This document shows positions 21,427 through 21,524 of a stretch of 21,524 bases of DNA, piece by piece (the first letter of the stretch is position 1; the number at the start of each line of letters is the position of its first letter). The notes below the pieces were generated by a model that was not told the origin of the DNA, did not search any database, and was given only the letters and a program-made list of their open reading frames with translations. A program made the position numbers and the translations under genes. The stretch is from positions 1 to 21,524 of the forward strand of contig JALOSG010000016.1 in the NCBI GenBank assembly GCA_025458665.1, given 5' to 3'. This DNA is from Serpentinimonas sp. Lineage in GTDB: Bacteria; Pseudomonadota; Gammaproteobacteria; Burkholderiales; Burkholderiaceae_C.

Positions 21427-21524
21427 TTACTCAATGATCTTGGCCACCACACCGGCGCCCACGGTACGGCCGCCTTCGCGGATAGCGAAGCGCAGACCTT
21501 CTTCCATGGCGATCGGGGCAATCA
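21427..21524 (-). CDS. tuf: Elongation factor Tu, C-terminal 31 residues (cut by right edge)
   Basis: The last codons read [18 protein letters not shown], then [13 protein letters not shown] and a TAA stop, the well-known C-terminus of EF-Tu. The rest lies beyond the window. It delivers aminoacyl-tRNA to the ribosome. The stop lies nine bases before the rpsJ ATG, in the usual tuf–rpsJ order. Betaproteobacteria commonly carry two tuf copies; whether this is one of two cannot be told here. Confidence 0.97.

Overview
The window reads as a chromosomal segment of a GC-rich betaproteobacterium, most likely Burkholderiales and probably Comamonadaceae. This is inferred from codon and GC character, the tuf–S10 ribosomal cluster, the EIIA-Man/HPr/EI set, and a cytochrome c'/b561 pair. 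No taxon can be fixed without a search. There is no tRNA, rRNA, CRISPR array, insertion sequence or other obvious mobile element. Almost all of the window is coding, and no gap exceeds 300 bases.

Left part (1–11188, all minus strand, so transcription runs right to left): a lipoprotein-like protein and an MFS permease lead into EIIA-Man, HPr and enzyme I of the PTS. These are followed, with overlapping or touching genes, by a LapB-type ABC exporter and a LapC/HlyD-type adaptor. Next come a LuxR-type regulator whose receiver domain lacks the phosphorylation residues and an 80-residue conserved small protein. After a 148-bp gap lies the start of a large repeat adhesin. The adhesin has the LapA-type N-terminal retention module, an AAAAG site expected for a LapG protease, a Calx-beta domain and type I secretion repeats, and it runs off the left edge. 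The exporter and adaptor would secrete the adhesin across both membranes with a TolC-like partner that is not in the window. The tight join between the sugar-phosphorelay genes and the adhesin secretion genes is the most unusual feature seen.

Middle part (11187–15377): a forward gene set of a family III CoA-transferase, a thioredoxin-fold protein and a TlpA-like thiol-disulfide lipoprotein converges on a reverse gene for a periplasmic cytochrome c'. Divergent from that is a diheme-type cytochrome b561 gene overlapping a GNAT acetyltransferase gene.

Right part (15399–21524, minus strand): the 3' end of tuf, then rpsJ, rplC, rplD, rplW, rplB, rpsS, rplV, rpsC, rplP, rpmC and rpsQ, ending at a strong intrinsic terminator. 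The spc operon (rplN and onward) does not follow; a Prx5-type peroxiredoxin gene does. A 222-bp gap between rpsJ and rplC holds a near-ideal sigma-70 promoter and stem-loops. This suggests that most of the S10 operon has its own promoter and leader at this internal position. S3 carries a roughly 80-residue low-complexity C-terminal tail.
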